Assembly (NCBI RefSeq): GCF_017874715.1
Contig: NZ_JAGGLR010000001.1
Span: forward strand, 62,001 to 126,000
Source: Streptomyces iranensis
GTDB taxonomy: Bacteria; Actinomycetota; Actinomycetes; Streptomycetales; Streptomycetaceae
Direction of reading: 5' to 3'
Length of the DNA: 64,000 bases
Position 1 is the stretch's first letter. Each line of letters opens with the position of its first letter. Below, piece by piece: positions 19,139 through 27,643 of the stretch. Below the pieces are notes generated by a model. It worked only from the letters and a program-made list of their open reading frames with translations, did no database searches and was not told the DNA's origin. The translations under genes and the position numbers were made by a program.

Positions 19139-20242
19139 GCAACGGCGGACCTGCCCGCGGAAGGGTCCGCCGCCGACGGCGTGTCCGCCGGGTTCGATCT
19201 GCGGCATCACGGGGACGCGGAGGTGCGGGGTGCCGATGCCGCTCTGACGGACCTCGCGGTCAACGTCCGGGCCGGTACGCCTCCGGACTGGCTCAAGGCC
19301 CATATCGCCGCGTCCCTCGACGGGCTGGCCGCCTATCCGGACGGAAGGGTGGCGCGGGAGGCGGTCGCCGCGCGCCATGGGCTTCCGGTCGGCCGGGTAC
19401 TGCTGACGGCGGGCGCCGCGGAGGCGTTCGTCCTGCTCGCCCGTGCCATACCGGCCCGACGGCCGGTGGTGGTGCATCCACAGTTCACCGAGCCGGAGGC
19501 GGCGCTGAGGGACGCGGGGCACACGGTGCAACGCGTGGTCCTCGATGAGCGGGACGGTTTCCGGCTGGGCCCGGCGGCCGTGCCGGAGGACGCCGATCTG
19601 GTGGTGATCGGCAACCCCACCAACCCCACATCCGTACTGCACCCGGCCGATGCCCTGGCCCGGCTCGCCCGGCCGGGGCGGACGCTGGTGGTGGACGAGG
19701 CGTTCATGGACGCCGTCCCGGGTGAGTCGGAGTCGCTGGCGGCCCGCACCGATGTGCCGGGGCTTGTGGTGCTGCGCAGCCTGACCAAGACCTGGGGCCT
19801 GGCGGGGCTGCGGATCGGCTATGTACTGGCGGAGCCGGACACCGTCACGGCGCTGGAGCGGGTCCAGCCGCTGTGGCCGGTGTCCAGCCCGGCCCTGGCG
19901 GCGGCCGAGGCGTGCTGCACCCCGTCCGCCCTCACCGAGGCCGCACAGGCCGCCGACCGTACGGCCGCCGACCGGGCCCATCTCGCCGACCGGCTGGCCG
20001 AGTTGGCGGAGTCGGCCGAGGTGCGGGTGTGCGGTCCGGCGGCCGGGCCGTTTCTGCTGATCCGTGTGGAGGGCGCGGCGGCGATCCGCACCCGGCTGCG
20101 GGAGCTGGGCTTCGCCGTCCGCCGCGGTGACACGTTCCCGGGCCTCGGCCCGGACTGGCTCCGGCTCGCCGTCCGCGACCGCGCCACGACGGATCGCTTC
20201 GTCATCGCCTTGACGAAGGCGATAGCGGACACGGCCGCCTGA
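19085..20242 (+). CDS. cobC: L-threonine-phosphate decarboxylase-like aminotransferase CobC
   Basis: PLP-dependent class I/II aminotransferase-fold protein of up to 385 residues. It resembles CobC/CobD of cobalamin synthesis, which makes the (R)-1-amino-2-propanol phosphate linker used by CbiB. Motifs: GNPTNPTS, VVDEAFMD, and the PLP lysine in RSLTKTWGLAGLRIGY (about residue 240). Three in-frame ATGs (19085, 19106, 19127) lie in a 21-base tandem repeat. The first overlaps the CbiX-like gene by 11 bases and none has a clear ribosome-binding site, so the true start is uncertain. Confidence 0.85.
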   Translation: MSAEPSAMSAEPSAMSTGATADLPAEGSAADGVSAGFDLRHHGDAEVRGADAALTDLAVNVRAGTPPDWLKAHIAASLDGLAAYPDGRVAREAVAARHGLPVGRVLLTAGAAEAFVLLARAIPARRPVVVHPQFTEPEAALRDAGHTVQRVVLDERDGFRLGPAAVPEDADLVVIGNPTNPTSVLHPADALARLARPGRTLVVDEAFMDAVPGESESLAARTDVPGLVVLRSLTKTWGLAGLRIGYVLAEPDTVTALERVQPLWPVSSPALAAAEACCTPSALTEAAQAADRTAADRAHLADRLAELAESAEVRVCGPAAGPFLLIRVEGAAAIRTRLRELGFAVRRGDTFPGLGPDWLRLAVRDRATTDRFVIALTKAIADTAA

Positions 20243-20703
20243 GCGCTCCGCGGGAAGTGGCGCGAGGTGCGGTCGTTCATCCGCGGCTGCGTCGTGGCTG
20301 GTCCCACGCGGCGGAGCCGCACATCGACACAGCCGCGGCGGAGCCGCATACCGACACAGCCCCGCGCCCCTTCGGGGCGCGACCGAACCGCACCGTACTT
20401 CAGCGAGGCCGCTTGGCGGACGCTGCCGCCTGACCGCGCCCCACGCGGCGCGGCGACGCGGCGGCGCGCGGCGCGCGGTCAACTACCCCTCGCCCGAGCC
20501 CTCATGACCGGGCCTCGCGCCCACGCGCGTCCGGTGCCCGCCATGGCCCGACATCCAGGCCCGGACCCGGCGCCCACGCCCCGGACCCGGCACCCGCACC
20601 CGCACCCGGATCGCTGTCAGGTCCCAAGCCCGGCGCCCACGCCCAGATCCGGCATCCGCACCCCGGCCTGGCGGCCACGCCGAGTCCGGCGCCCACATCC
20701 CGG
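20243..20703. other. Non-coding region downstream of cobC with Streptomyces-type repeats
   Basis: No gene is convincing here. Around 20309-20380 two copies of CGGCGGAGCCGCA(C/T) followed by ATCGACACAGCC or ACCGACACAGCC precede a small hairpin (GCGCCCC-TTC-GGGGCGC, about 20363-20380). This type of element recurs between Streptomyces genes. From 20540 to 20700 the sequence is a degenerate run of CCCGGCxCCC-type short repeats. Confidence 0.55.
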
Positions 20704-20747
20704 CCCGGTGGCCGTGTCGCGCAGCGCCGCGCGACACGGCCACCGGG
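20704..20747. terminator. Perfect 19-bp inverted repeat between convergent genes
   Basis: Arms of 19 bases (20704-20722 and 20729-20747; left arm begins CCCGGTGGCC and ends GTCGCGC) pair perfectly around the six-base loop AGCGCC. It lies between cobC (plus) and the LAETG protein gene (minus), so it is probably a bidirectional terminator. Confidence 0.75.
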
Positions 20748-20765
20748 GCCAACGGGCCAGGCGCC

Positions 20766-20835
20766 AGGCGCCAAGCGCCGGGCGCCAAGCGCCGGGCGCC
20801 AAGCGCCGGGCGCCAAGCGCCGGGTGCCAGGCGTC
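20766..20835. repeat. 14-bp tandem repeat, five copies, ending at a stop codon
   Basis: The unit GGGCGCCAAGCGCC is repeated exactly at 20780, 20794 and 20808, with variant copies at 20766 and 20822. The last copy overlaps the stop of the minus-strand LAETG protein gene (20834). Confidence 0.88.
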
Positions 20836-21763
20836 AGGCGGCGTCGCCGCTGGTGGCGGCGGCTCGGCGGCGGCGGGCCAGGACGACGGCGCCACCGCCC
20901 ACGGCAAGCAGGAGTGCGCCTCCGGCCACCAGGTACGGCGTGGCCGAGCTGCCGCCGGTCTCGGCCAGGTGCTCCGGCTTGGGCTCGGGCTTGGTCTGGG
21001 AGCCCACGCTCGGGCTGGGCTCGACCACCGCGGCCACGGGCGACTCACAGGTCGCCCGAGCGAGGGTGAGCTGACCCTCGACCTCCGAGACGTTCAGCTT
21101 GAGCGGGTTCACGGAGACCTTCAGGTTGAGGGCCGTGGCCGCCGCCGTGCGCGAGGTGGTGGCCGTCCGCGACAGGTCGAGCCGGACCTGGCCGAGCGAC
21201 GGCACATCGACCGTGGTGGTGCCGCTCGTGCGCAGAGTGACCTTCTGACCGAGCACACTGACGCTGCCGAGCAGGTTGGAGTGGGCGGTCGGCCGCTTCC
21301 CGACGGCGCACACCGCCTTCGAGGTCACCTGCTCGACCGTGATCAGCGGCACCGCGGCCAGGCCCGGGACATGCACCTGGGCGTTGACGAGGTTGGAGTA
21401 CCCCTCGGCGCGCTGCTTGTCCGCGGCGGCTCGGGCGGTGGCCACATCGGCCCGCAGGACATTGAACGGCCGGCCCCCGTCCACGCCGTCCACGGTCGCG
21501 CTGAGCGCCGTCTTGCTGGCGGTCGCGGGCGCGTGCACATCGTTCAGCACGACCGAGAGCGGAGCCCTGACGGTCTTGTTGAGCAGGGAGACATCGAGAT
21601 CGGTGCGGAGCACGACCGCACCCGCCTTACCGGTGGTCGCACCGGTGTCGGCCTGCGCGGTCGTCGCGGGCAGCAGGCCCAGGACGGAGACCGCGGCAGC
21701 GGCAGTGGCGGCCGCCAGACGGCGGGTGGGCATGCCGAAGTAGGTGTTACTGGAACAGGACAC
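20834..21763 (-). CDS. SCO1860-family LAETG-anchored surface protein
   Basis: Protein of 309 residues with a signal peptide (to ATTAQA, about residue 38), an extracellular beta-rich domain, a Pro/Glu/Lys spacer, and the sortase signal LAETG (266-270). A hydrophobic helix and RRRR tail follow, as expected for wall anchoring by a class E sortase. Homologues next to cobalamin genes are known as the SCO1860 family; their function is not established. The start is GTG at 21763, with a GGGGG-containing stretch upstream; an ATG ten codons later is possible. Confidence 0.88.
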   Translation of the reverse strand: MSCSSNTYFGMPTRRLAAATAAAAVSVLGLLPATTAQADTGATTGKAGAVVLRTDLDVSLLNKTVRAPLSVVLNDVHAPATASKTALSATVDGVDGGRPFNVLRADVATARAAADKQRAEGYSNLVNAQVHVPGLAAVPLITVEQVTSKAVCAVGKRPTAHSNLLGSVSVLGQKVTLRTSGTTTVDVPSLGQVRLDLSRTATTSRTAAATALNLKVSVNPLKLNVSEVEGQLTLARATCESPVAAVVEPSPSVGSQTKPEPKPEHLAETGGSSATPYLVAGGALLLAVGGGAVVLARRRRAAATSGDAA

Positions 21764-22008
21764 GTGAGTTGACCCCCACAGGAGACATGGAGCCGCCGGC
21801 GCCTGCCGCGGGGGACTCCACGGGCGCCGACGGCCTCGACCACGCCATATTTGCGCACCGAGGGTAAACAGGCAGACACATGATGTCCGTTCATCCCAAA
21901 GGGTGTGGTTCGCCGCCCAGTTCGAACCACGTTCCCTTCCGGCACCCCTCGCCCCACCCGTCCCCTGCCCGTCCCCCCGCCCGTATCAGCCCCGCGTGCC
22001 CCGCCCCG

Positions 22009-23127
22009 TCAGCCGACGACCCGTCCCCGCAGCACCACCCGCCGCGGCGTCGTCAGCACCCGCACATCGGCGCGCGGATCCGCGTCGTAGACGACGAGAT
22101 CGGCGGAGGCGCCCTCGGTGAGTCCCGGCCGCCCGAGCCAGTCCCGCGCCCCCCAGGTCGCCGCCGAGAGCGCGTCGCGCACCGGGATGCCCGCCTTCAC
22201 CAGCTCGGCGACCTCCTGCCCGACCAGCCCATGGGCCAGGCCGCCGCCCGCGTCCGTGCCGGTGTAGATCGGGATGCCCGCGTCGTAGGCCGCCCGCACC
22301 GTCTCGTAGCGGCGCGCGTGCAGCCGCCGCATATGGTCGGCCCAGCGCGGGAACCTCGCCTCGCCGCCCAGCGCCAGCCGGGGGAAGGTGGCGATGTTGA
22401 CCAGGGTCGGCACGATCGCCACGCCCCGCTCGGCGAACAGCGGGATGGTCTCCTCGGTGAGCCCGGTGGCGTGCTCGATGCAGTCGATCCCCGCCTCGAC
22501 CAGCGGGGCGAGGCTCTCCTCGGCGAAACAGTGCGCCGTGACCCGCGCGCCCAGCCGGTGCGCCTCCGCGATGGCCTCCTCCACCGCGCCGCGCGGCCAG
22601 CAGAGCCCCAGGTCGCCGGTCTCCCGGTCGATCCAGTCGCCGACCAGCTTGACCCAGCCGTCGCCGCGCCGCGCCTCCGCGGCCACATAGGCGACCAGGT
22701 CCTCGGGCTCGATCTCATGCGCGTAGTTGCGGATGTAGCGCTTGGTGCGGGCGATGTGGCGACCGGCCCGGATGATGCGGGGCAGGTCCTCGCGGTCGTC
22801 GATCCAGCGGGTGTCGGCGGGCGATCCGGCGTCCCGGAGCAGCAGCGCCCCGGCGTCCCGGTCGCTCAGCGCCTGTTTCTCGCTCGTCGAGTCGTCCACC
22901 GCCCCATGGGCGTCGAGTCCGACATGGCAGTGGGCGTCGACGAGGCCGGGCAGCGCCCAGCCCTCGATCAGCCGGATGTCCCTGGCCCCGGGCGGCCGCT
23001 CGAAGGTGATCCTGCCGTCGACCACCCACAGCTCGTCCCGTACGTCCCCGGCAGCGTCGCCGGTGTCCGGTCCGACCAGGACCCGGCCCTTGATGTGGAG
23101 CACCGCGCTTTCCCTCATGCAACGCAC
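22009..23127 (-). CDS. Amidohydrolase family protein (imidazolonepropionase-like)
   Basis: Metal-dependent hydrolase of 372 residues. The TIM-barrel metal ligands are visible in order: DAHCHVGLD (HxH), the lysine in GWVKLVGDW (likely carboxylated bridging Lys), TAHCF, IEHATG and the final aspartate in GTDAGGG. The small N- and C-terminal beta-domain is present. The substrate is not evident; the family includes prolidases, imidazolonepropionases and phosphotriesterase-like enzymes. An ATG four codons in (23115) is an alternative start. It is divergent from the sigma-factor gene. Confidence 0.85.
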   Translation of the reverse strand: MRCMRESAVLHIKGRVLVGPDTGDAAGDVRDELWVVDGRITFERPPGARDIRLIEGWALPGLVDAHCHVGLDAHGAVDDSTSEKQALSDRDAGALLLRDAGSPADTRWIDDREDLPRIIRAGRHIARTKRYIRNYAHEIEPEDLVAYVAAEARRGDGWVKLVGDWIDRETGDLGLCWPRGAVEEAIAEAHRLGARVTAHCFAEESLAPLVEAGIDCIEHATGLTEETIPLFAERGVAIVPTLVNIATFPRLALGGEARFPRWADHMRRLHARRYETVRAAYDAGIPIYTGTDAGGGLAHGLVGQEVAELVKAGIPVRDALSAATWGARDWLGRPGLTEGASADLVVYDADPRADVRVLTTPRRVVLRGRVVG

Positions 23128-23187
23128 TGTACGAGACCGGGGCAGGGCGTTGACCGGCCAATTCTCATCAGCGGGAACGGCGCCACT

Positions 23188-23216
23188 CGAACAACATGCA
23201 GAGCGCTGCTACGCTC
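23188..23216 (+). promoter_or_regulatory. Candidate promoter of the ECF sigma-factor gene
   Basis: TCGAAC and TACGCT are separated by 17 bases, ending 38 bases before the GTG at 23255. The -10 fits TANNNT; the -35 is weak. The region also has to serve the divergent amidohydrolase gene. Confidence 0.3.
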
Positions 23217-23254
23217 ACGCACCCCACCGGTCGAGCGGCAGTGAGGAGGTCCTC

Positions 23255-24121
23255 GTGAGCGCTCCCGCCGATGACGCGGCCGCCTCGGGCACTGCGCGAG
23301 CCGTACGGATGGACGCGGCGCGCATGACGGACGCGCCACGGGATCCAGGGGGCCCGGGGCACGTATCCCCGCAGGCGCCCGACGCACCGGAGGGCCCCGA
23401 CGGCTTACCGGCCGAAGCCCTGCCGGTCAACGCCTTACCCGCCGACGCCTTACCGGCCGATCCGCAAGCCGAGTTCCGGGACTTCTTCGAGCGGCACCAC
23501 GCCGAGCTGGCCCGCCTCGCCCATCTGCTGCTCGGCAGCTCCGACGGGGCGGACGACCTGGCTGCCGACGCGCTGGTGGCGGTCTGGCACCAGTGGGACC
23601 GGGTGCGGGCCGCCGACCACCCGGCCGCGTACGCCCGGGGTGTGGTCGCCAACCTGGCCCGGTCCCGGATCCGCAGCCTGGTGCGCGAGCGGCGCCGCGT
23701 GGCGCTCTTCTCCTCGCAGCGTCCCGACCGCGTGGACGACCCGGACGTGTCCGCCGTGGTGGATGTGCAGGCCGCGCTGGTCCGGCTGCCGTTCCGCAAG
23801 CGCGCGTGTGTGGTGCTGCGCCACGCCTTCGACCTCTCCGAGCGGGAGACCGCCCGTACGCTGGGCATTTCGGTGGGCACGGTCAAGAGCCAGACCTCAC
23901 GCGGCATCGCCGAGCTGGAGCGGCTGCTCGGCCCTCCGGACGGCGAGGACGAGGAGGAACCGTCCGCGGCGGCCGAGGCCGAGCGGACAGGACGGACGGT
24001 ACGAACGCTCCGCGCTGGAAACACGGGCCACACAGGCCACACAGGCCACACGAGCCGGACAGGCCCGGCCCGTCACTCCGGTCACATGGGCCACGCCGGA
24101 CACGCAGGAGGGGGCAGTTGA
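23255..24121 (+). CDS. SigE-family ECF RNA polymerase sigma factor with His/Gly-rich tail
   Basis: Protein of 288 residues. Region 2 is at about 73-120 (FRDFFERHHAELARLAHLLL through VWHQWDRV) and region 4 at about 195-225 (LSERETARTLGISVGTVKSQTSRG). The N-terminal 70 residues are disordered, with LPAEALPVNALPADALPADP repeats. After region 4 comes an unusual tail with GHTGHTGHT and HSGHMGHAGHAGG, containing at least seven histidines, which could bind metal. The GTG at 23255 has GAGGAGG five to eight bases upstream. The stop overlaps the next ATG by one base, so the neighbour is a likely regulator of its activity. Confidence 0.88.
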   Translation: MSAPADDAAASGTARAVRMDAARMTDAPRDPGGPGHVSPQAPDAPEGPDGLPAEALPVNALPADALPADPQAEFRDFFERHHAELARLAHLLLGSSDGADDLAADALVAVWHQWDRVRAADHPAAYARGVVANLARSRIRSLVRERRRVALFSSQRPDRVDDPDVSAVVDVQAALVRLPFRKRACVVLRHAFDLSERETARTLGISVGTVKSQTSRGIAELERLLGPPDGEDEEEPSAAAEAERTGRTVRTLRAGNTGHTGHTGHTSRTGPARHSGHMGHAGHAGGGS

Positions 24122-24972
24122 TGATCGAGCATCGCGACCGCCCCGAGCGCCGCGACCACCCCGAGGGCCGCGATGTCGTCGCCGAGCTGCGTACGGCCGC
24201 CGCCTCCCATGAGCCGGACCGGATCCGGATGCAGGCCCGGGTCTCGGCGGGCATGGCGGCCGACGACCGGCGCCGCGTCCCGCGGACGAGCCCGCGCTGG
24301 ACCCGGGTGGTGGGCCCGGTCGCCGGGCTGGCCGCGGCGGTCGCCGCGACGGGGATCGCGGTGGTGGCCACGGACGGTGCCGAGCGACCGCAGACGGTGC
24401 GCACCTCGAGCGAGCCCGCCGCGCCCCCGGCGGGCGCGGGCGCCGGCGCGAGCAGCGCGAGCGCGGACGCGAACCGGCGGCCCGGGGACGAGCCGGACGC
24501 CGGGTCCCAGAGCGATGCTGAGCGGCACACGCCGAGCGCCTATCCCACCGCGGCCGGTCCAAACCACCTCGCCGAGCCGACCGTGCGGTCCAAGGGCGCC
24601 ATCAACGCCCATTCCAATCCGTACTGGGCGCAGAGCGACATCACGCTCACCATCGGTAGGCCGCTGACCTCGCTGACGGTGGAGCTGCGGGTGGCGGACA
24701 CCGGGGGTGTGCGGTCCACCGGGTCCTGGAGCTCGCTGCCGACCGGCGATGTGACCACCGTCACCCACGTCGAGGACGGTGTGCTGGTCTACCGCTGGAC
24801 GCTCCGGAAGGGGGCGACCGTGCCCGCCGGCCGGTATGTCTTCGCGGGGCAGTACGACCACGCCGAGGGCGACCGGGACACCGGCCGGGACGCGTACGCG
24901 GCCTCGGGAAACGGCGTCTCCGGGGCCTTCGCGGTGCGGGGCGACTTCCCTCAGTTCACCGTGGGAGATTGA
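24121..24972 (+). CDS. Single-pass membrane protein coupled to the sigma factor (possible anti-sigma factor)
   Basis: Protein of 283 residues. A cytoplasmic N-terminal part of about 60 residues is followed by one membrane helix (VVGPVAGLAAAVAATGIAVVA), a disordered Pro/Ala/Ser stretch, and an extracytoplasmic beta-rich domain (about 165-283). The topology and one-base overlap with the sigma-factor stop fit an anti-sigma factor, but there is no HxxxCxxC zinc motif. The N-terminal region (VVAELRTAAASHEPDRIRMQARV) resembles conserved partners of SigE-family sigma factors. The function is inferred from position. Confidence 0.7.
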   Translation: MIEHRDRPERRDHPEGRDVVAELRTAAASHEPDRIRMQARVSAGMAADDRRRVPRTSPRWTRVVGPVAGLAAAVAATGIAVVATDGAERPQTVRTSSEPAAPPAGAGAGASSASADANRRPGDEPDAGSQSDAERHTPSAYPTAAGPNHLAEPTVRSKGAINAHSNPYWAQSDITLTIGRPLTSLTVELRVADTGGVRSTGSWSSLPTGDVTTVTHVEDGVLVYRWTLRKGATVPAGRYVFAGQYDHAEGDRDTGRDAYAASGNGVSGAFAVRGDFPQFTVGD

Positions 24973-25291
24973 ATTCATGGCAGCTTGGCCAGAAATTCCT
25001 CGCGTTTTTCCGCTACTGCTTCCACATTCGTCTGCCCGCTTTTGTGATTCCTAAACACAAAATTTTTCACGGGATCCTGCCACCAAAATTCAAGCCGGTC
25101 ACCGGCCAGTTACGCACATGTGACAGACTCCACATGCGATGCGCTATGCCCCAGTAACTCCCCCACAAATCACCGCCTTTCGGCGAGCGGCCGCGCGCGC
25201 CCGCGCTCCCGCGTGTTAACACATCGACCCCCTTCCACGTAACCCCCCACCGCGATGCATTTTCTGATTCTGCTGGGTAAATTGAATTTGC
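24973..25291. other. AT-rich upstream region of the ectoine operon
   Basis: About 320 bases with no convincing gene and markedly lower GC than the surroundings (stretches such as AAACACAAAATTTTTCAC near 25054). It contains a small hairpin GCCGG-TCA-CCGGC near 25092 and the ectA promoter at its right end. The composition suggests a large regulatory region for osmotic control. Confidence 0.6.
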
Positions 25292-25292
25292 A
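25257..25292 (+). promoter_or_regulatory. Sigma-B-like, probably leaderless promoter of ectABCD
   Basis: GCAT (25257-25260), a 14-base spacer and GGGTAA (25275-25280) nearly match the Streptomyces stress-sigma consensus GNNT-N14-16-GGGTAC/T as I recall it. The overlapping TAAATT (25278-25283) ends only eight bases before the ectA ATG, and no Shine-Dalgarno sequence is present, so transcription probably starts at or next to the ATG. Confidence 0.55.
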
Positions 25293-25855
25293 TGACCGCC
25301 GCACAAGCAGACCTAGTCCGTAGCGAATTGGATTTGCCGGAGGGCCTGTCTCTCGACACCCCACGCGTCGAGGACGGAGCCGCGATCTGGCGAATCGCTC
25401 GCGACTCCAAAACCCTGGACCTCAACTCCTCCTACAGCTACCTCCTGTGGTGCCGCGACTTCGCCGCCACATCCGTAGTGGCGCGCGACGCCGACGGCGG
25501 ACCGGTCGGCTTCATCACCGGCTACGTCCGCCCCGAGCGCCCCGAGACCCTGGTCGTCTGGCAGGTCGCCGTCGACCACGCCTGGCGTGGCCGCGGACTG
25601 GCCGCCACCCAGCTGGACGGGCTGGTCAAGCGGGTCGCCGCGACGGGCGTCCGCGGCATCGAGACGACGATCACCCCGGACAACACCGCCTCGAAGCGGC
25701 TGTTCACCTCGTTCGCGGAACGGCACGACGCCCCGCTCGAGCGTGAGGTGCTCTTCCACGGCGGTCTGTTCCCCGACGGTGCGCACGAGCCCGAGGTGCT
25801 CTACCGCATCGGTCCGCTCGGCCCGCTCGGCCCGAGCACTGACCGGACCTCCTGA
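25292..25855 (+). CDS. ectA: L-2,4-diaminobutyrate N-gamma-acetyltransferase EctA
   Basis: GNAT-family acetyltransferase of 187 residues, second step of ectoine synthesis (acetyl-CoA plus diaminobutyrate). The acetyl-CoA binding segment VWQVAVDHAWRGRGLAATQLDGL has the R/Q-x-x-G-x-A pattern. Family-specific stretches RDSKTLDLNSSYSYLLWCRDF and TTITPDNTASKRLF are intact. It is the first gene of ectABCD, 76 bases before ectB. The last residues (GPLGPLGPSTD) are repetitive. No ribosome-binding site is visible, which fits leaderless translation. Confidence 0.96.
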   Translation: MTAAQADLVRSELDLPEGLSLDTPRVEDGAAIWRIARDSKTLDLNSSYSYLLWCRDFAATSVVARDADGGPVGFITGYVRPERPETLVVWQVAVDHAWRGRGLAATQLDGLVKRVAATGVRGIETTITPDNTASKRLFTSFAERHDAPLEREVLFHGGLFPDGAHEPEVLYRIGPLGPLGPSTDRTS

Positions 25856-25931
25856 CCCCGATCTCGATCGATCCCCCGATCCCCCACCCCCCCTCCTCAC
25901 CCCCCTCACACCCCTCTCCCAGGAGAACGCT

Positions 25932-27194
25932 GTGACCATCACCCCGCCCGCCCTGAGCGTCTTCGAGGCCCTGGAGTCGGAGGTGCGCAGCTACTGCCGC
26001 GGTTGGCCTGCTGTCTTCGACCGCGCGCAGGGCAGCCACATGTACGACGAGGACGGCCACACCTACCTCGACTTCTTCGCCGGGGCCGGATCGCTCAACT
26101 ACGGCCACAACAACCCGGTGCTGAAACGGGCGCTGATCGACTACATCGAGCGTGACGGCGTCACCCACGGCCTGGACATGTCCACCACGGCCAAGCGCGC
26201 GTTCCTCGAGTCGTTCCAGAACAACATCCTGCGGCCGCGCGACCTGCCCTACAAGGTCATGTTCCCGGGTCCGACCGGCACCAACGCCGTCGAGGCCGCG
26301 CTCAAACTGGCCCGTAAGGTCAAGGGCCGCGAGTCGATCGTCTCCTTCACCAACGCCTTCCACGGCATGTCGCTGGGCTCGCTGGCCGTGACCGGCAACG
26401 CCTTCAAGCGCGCCGGTGCGGGCATCCCGCTGGTCCACGGCACCCCGATGCCGTTCGACAACTACTTCGACGGCACGGTCGAGGACTTCCTGTGGTTCGA
26501 GCGGCTGCTGGAGGACCAGGGCTCCGGGCTCAACAAGCCCGCCGCCGTGATCGTCGAGACCGTGCAGGGCGAGGGCGGCATCAACGTGGCCCGGCCCGAG
26601 TGGCTGCGTGCCCTGGCCGAGCTGTGCGAGCGCCAGGACATGCTGCTGATCGTCGACGACATCCAGATGGGCTGCGGCCGTACCGGCGCCTTCTTCTCCT
26701 TCGAGGAGGCGGGCATCACCCCGGACATCGTGACCGTCTCCAAGTCCATCAGCGGCTACGGCATGCCGATGTCGCTCACCCTCCTCAAGCCCGAGCTGGA
26801 CATCTGGGAGCCCGGCGAGCACAACGGCACGTTCCGCGGCAACAACCCCGCGTTCGTCACCGCCGCCGCCACCCTGGACACCTACTGGGCGGACGGCCAG
26901 ATGGAGAAGCAGACCCTCGCCCGCGGCGAGCAGGTCGAGCAGGCCCTGCGCGCCATCTGCGAGGAGCAGTCCGGCACCCACTTCCGCGGCCGTGGCCTGG
27001 TGTGGGGCATCGAGTTCGAGGACAAGCCGCGCGCCTCGGCGGTCTGCAAGCGCGCCTTCGAACTCGGCCTGCTGGTCGAGACCTCCGGCCCCGAGAGCGA
27101 GGTCGTCAAGCTGCTGCCCGCGCTGACGATCTCCCCCGAAGACCTGGACGAGGGGCTGCGGACCCTCGCCCGCGCGGTCCGCGAGACCGCATAA
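25932..27194 (+). CDS. ectB: Diaminobutyrate-2-oxoglutarate transaminase EctB
   Basis: Class III aminotransferase of 420 residues. It converts aspartate-4-semialdehyde and glutamate to 2,4-diaminobutyrate, the first ectoine step. The PLP lysine is Lys271 in [12 protein letters not shown], the PLP-pocket aspartate is in [15 protein letters not shown], and [15 protein letters not shown] is typical of EctB. The GTG at 25932 is preferred because it follows AGGAGAAC. It lies 40 bases upstream of ectC. Confidence 0.97.
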   Translation: MTITPPALSVFEALESEVRSYCRGWPAVFDRAQGSHMYDEDGHTYLDFFAGAGSLNYGHNNPVLKRALIDYIERDGVTHGLDMSTTAKRAFLESFQNNILRPRDLPYKVMFPGPTGTNAVEAALKLARKVKGRESIVSFTNAFHGMSLGSLAVTGNAFKRAGAGIPLVHGTPMPFDNYFDGTVEDFLWFERLLEDQGSGLNKPAAVIVETVQGEGGINVARPEWLRALAELCERQDMLLIVDDIQMGCGRTGAFFSFEEAGITPDIVTVSKSISGYGMPMSLTLLKPELDIWEPGEHNGTFRGNNPAFVTAAATLDTYWADGQMEKQTLARGEQVEQALRAICEEQSGTHFRGRGLVWGIEFEDKPRASAVCKRAFELGLLVETSGPESEVVKLLPALTISPEDLDEGLRTLARAVRETA

Positions 27195-27234
27195 CCCTCC
27201 CGCACCGCAGAGAAGAGAAAGGCAAGATCTCACC

Positions 27235-27639
27235 GTGATCGTCCGATCCTTCAAGGACATCGAGGACACCGAGAGGCACATCAAGTCCAAGTCCGGCACC
27301 TGGGAGAGCAAGCGCATCGTGCTCGCCCGGGAGGGCGTCGGCTTCTCGCTCCACGAGACCATCCTCTACGCGGGCACCGAGACGTCGATGTGGTACGCCA
27401 ACCACATCGAGGCGGTGCTGTGCGTCGAGGGTGAGGCCGAGCTCACCAATGACGAGACCGGTGAGAAGCACTGGATCACGCCCGGCACCATGTACTTGCT
27501 GAACGGGCATGAGAAGCACACAATGCGCCCCAAGACGGACTTCCGGTGTGTCTGTGTCTTCAACCCGCCGATCACCGGACGGGAGGACCATGATGAGAAC
27601 GGCGTATACCCGCTGATCACCGAGACCGAGGAGGCATGA
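27235..27639 (+). CDS. ectC: L-ectoine synthase EctC
   Basis: Cupin-fold protein of 134 residues. It cyclises N-gamma-acetyl-diaminobutyrate to ectoine by removing water. The characteristic [17 protein letters not shown] start, [20 protein letters not shown] and [16 protein letters not shown] (with metal-ligand candidates Glu, Tyr and His) are all present. GTG start. Stop and the next start are only four bases apart, so it is coupled to ectD. Confidence 0.97.
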   Translation: MIVRSFKDIEDTERHIKSKSGTWESKRIVLAREGVGFSLHETILYAGTETSMWYANHIEAVLCVEGEAELTNDETGEKHWITPGTMYLLNGHEKHTMRPKTDFRCVCVFNPPITGREDHDENGVYPLITETEEA

Positions 27640-27643
27640 TCCG

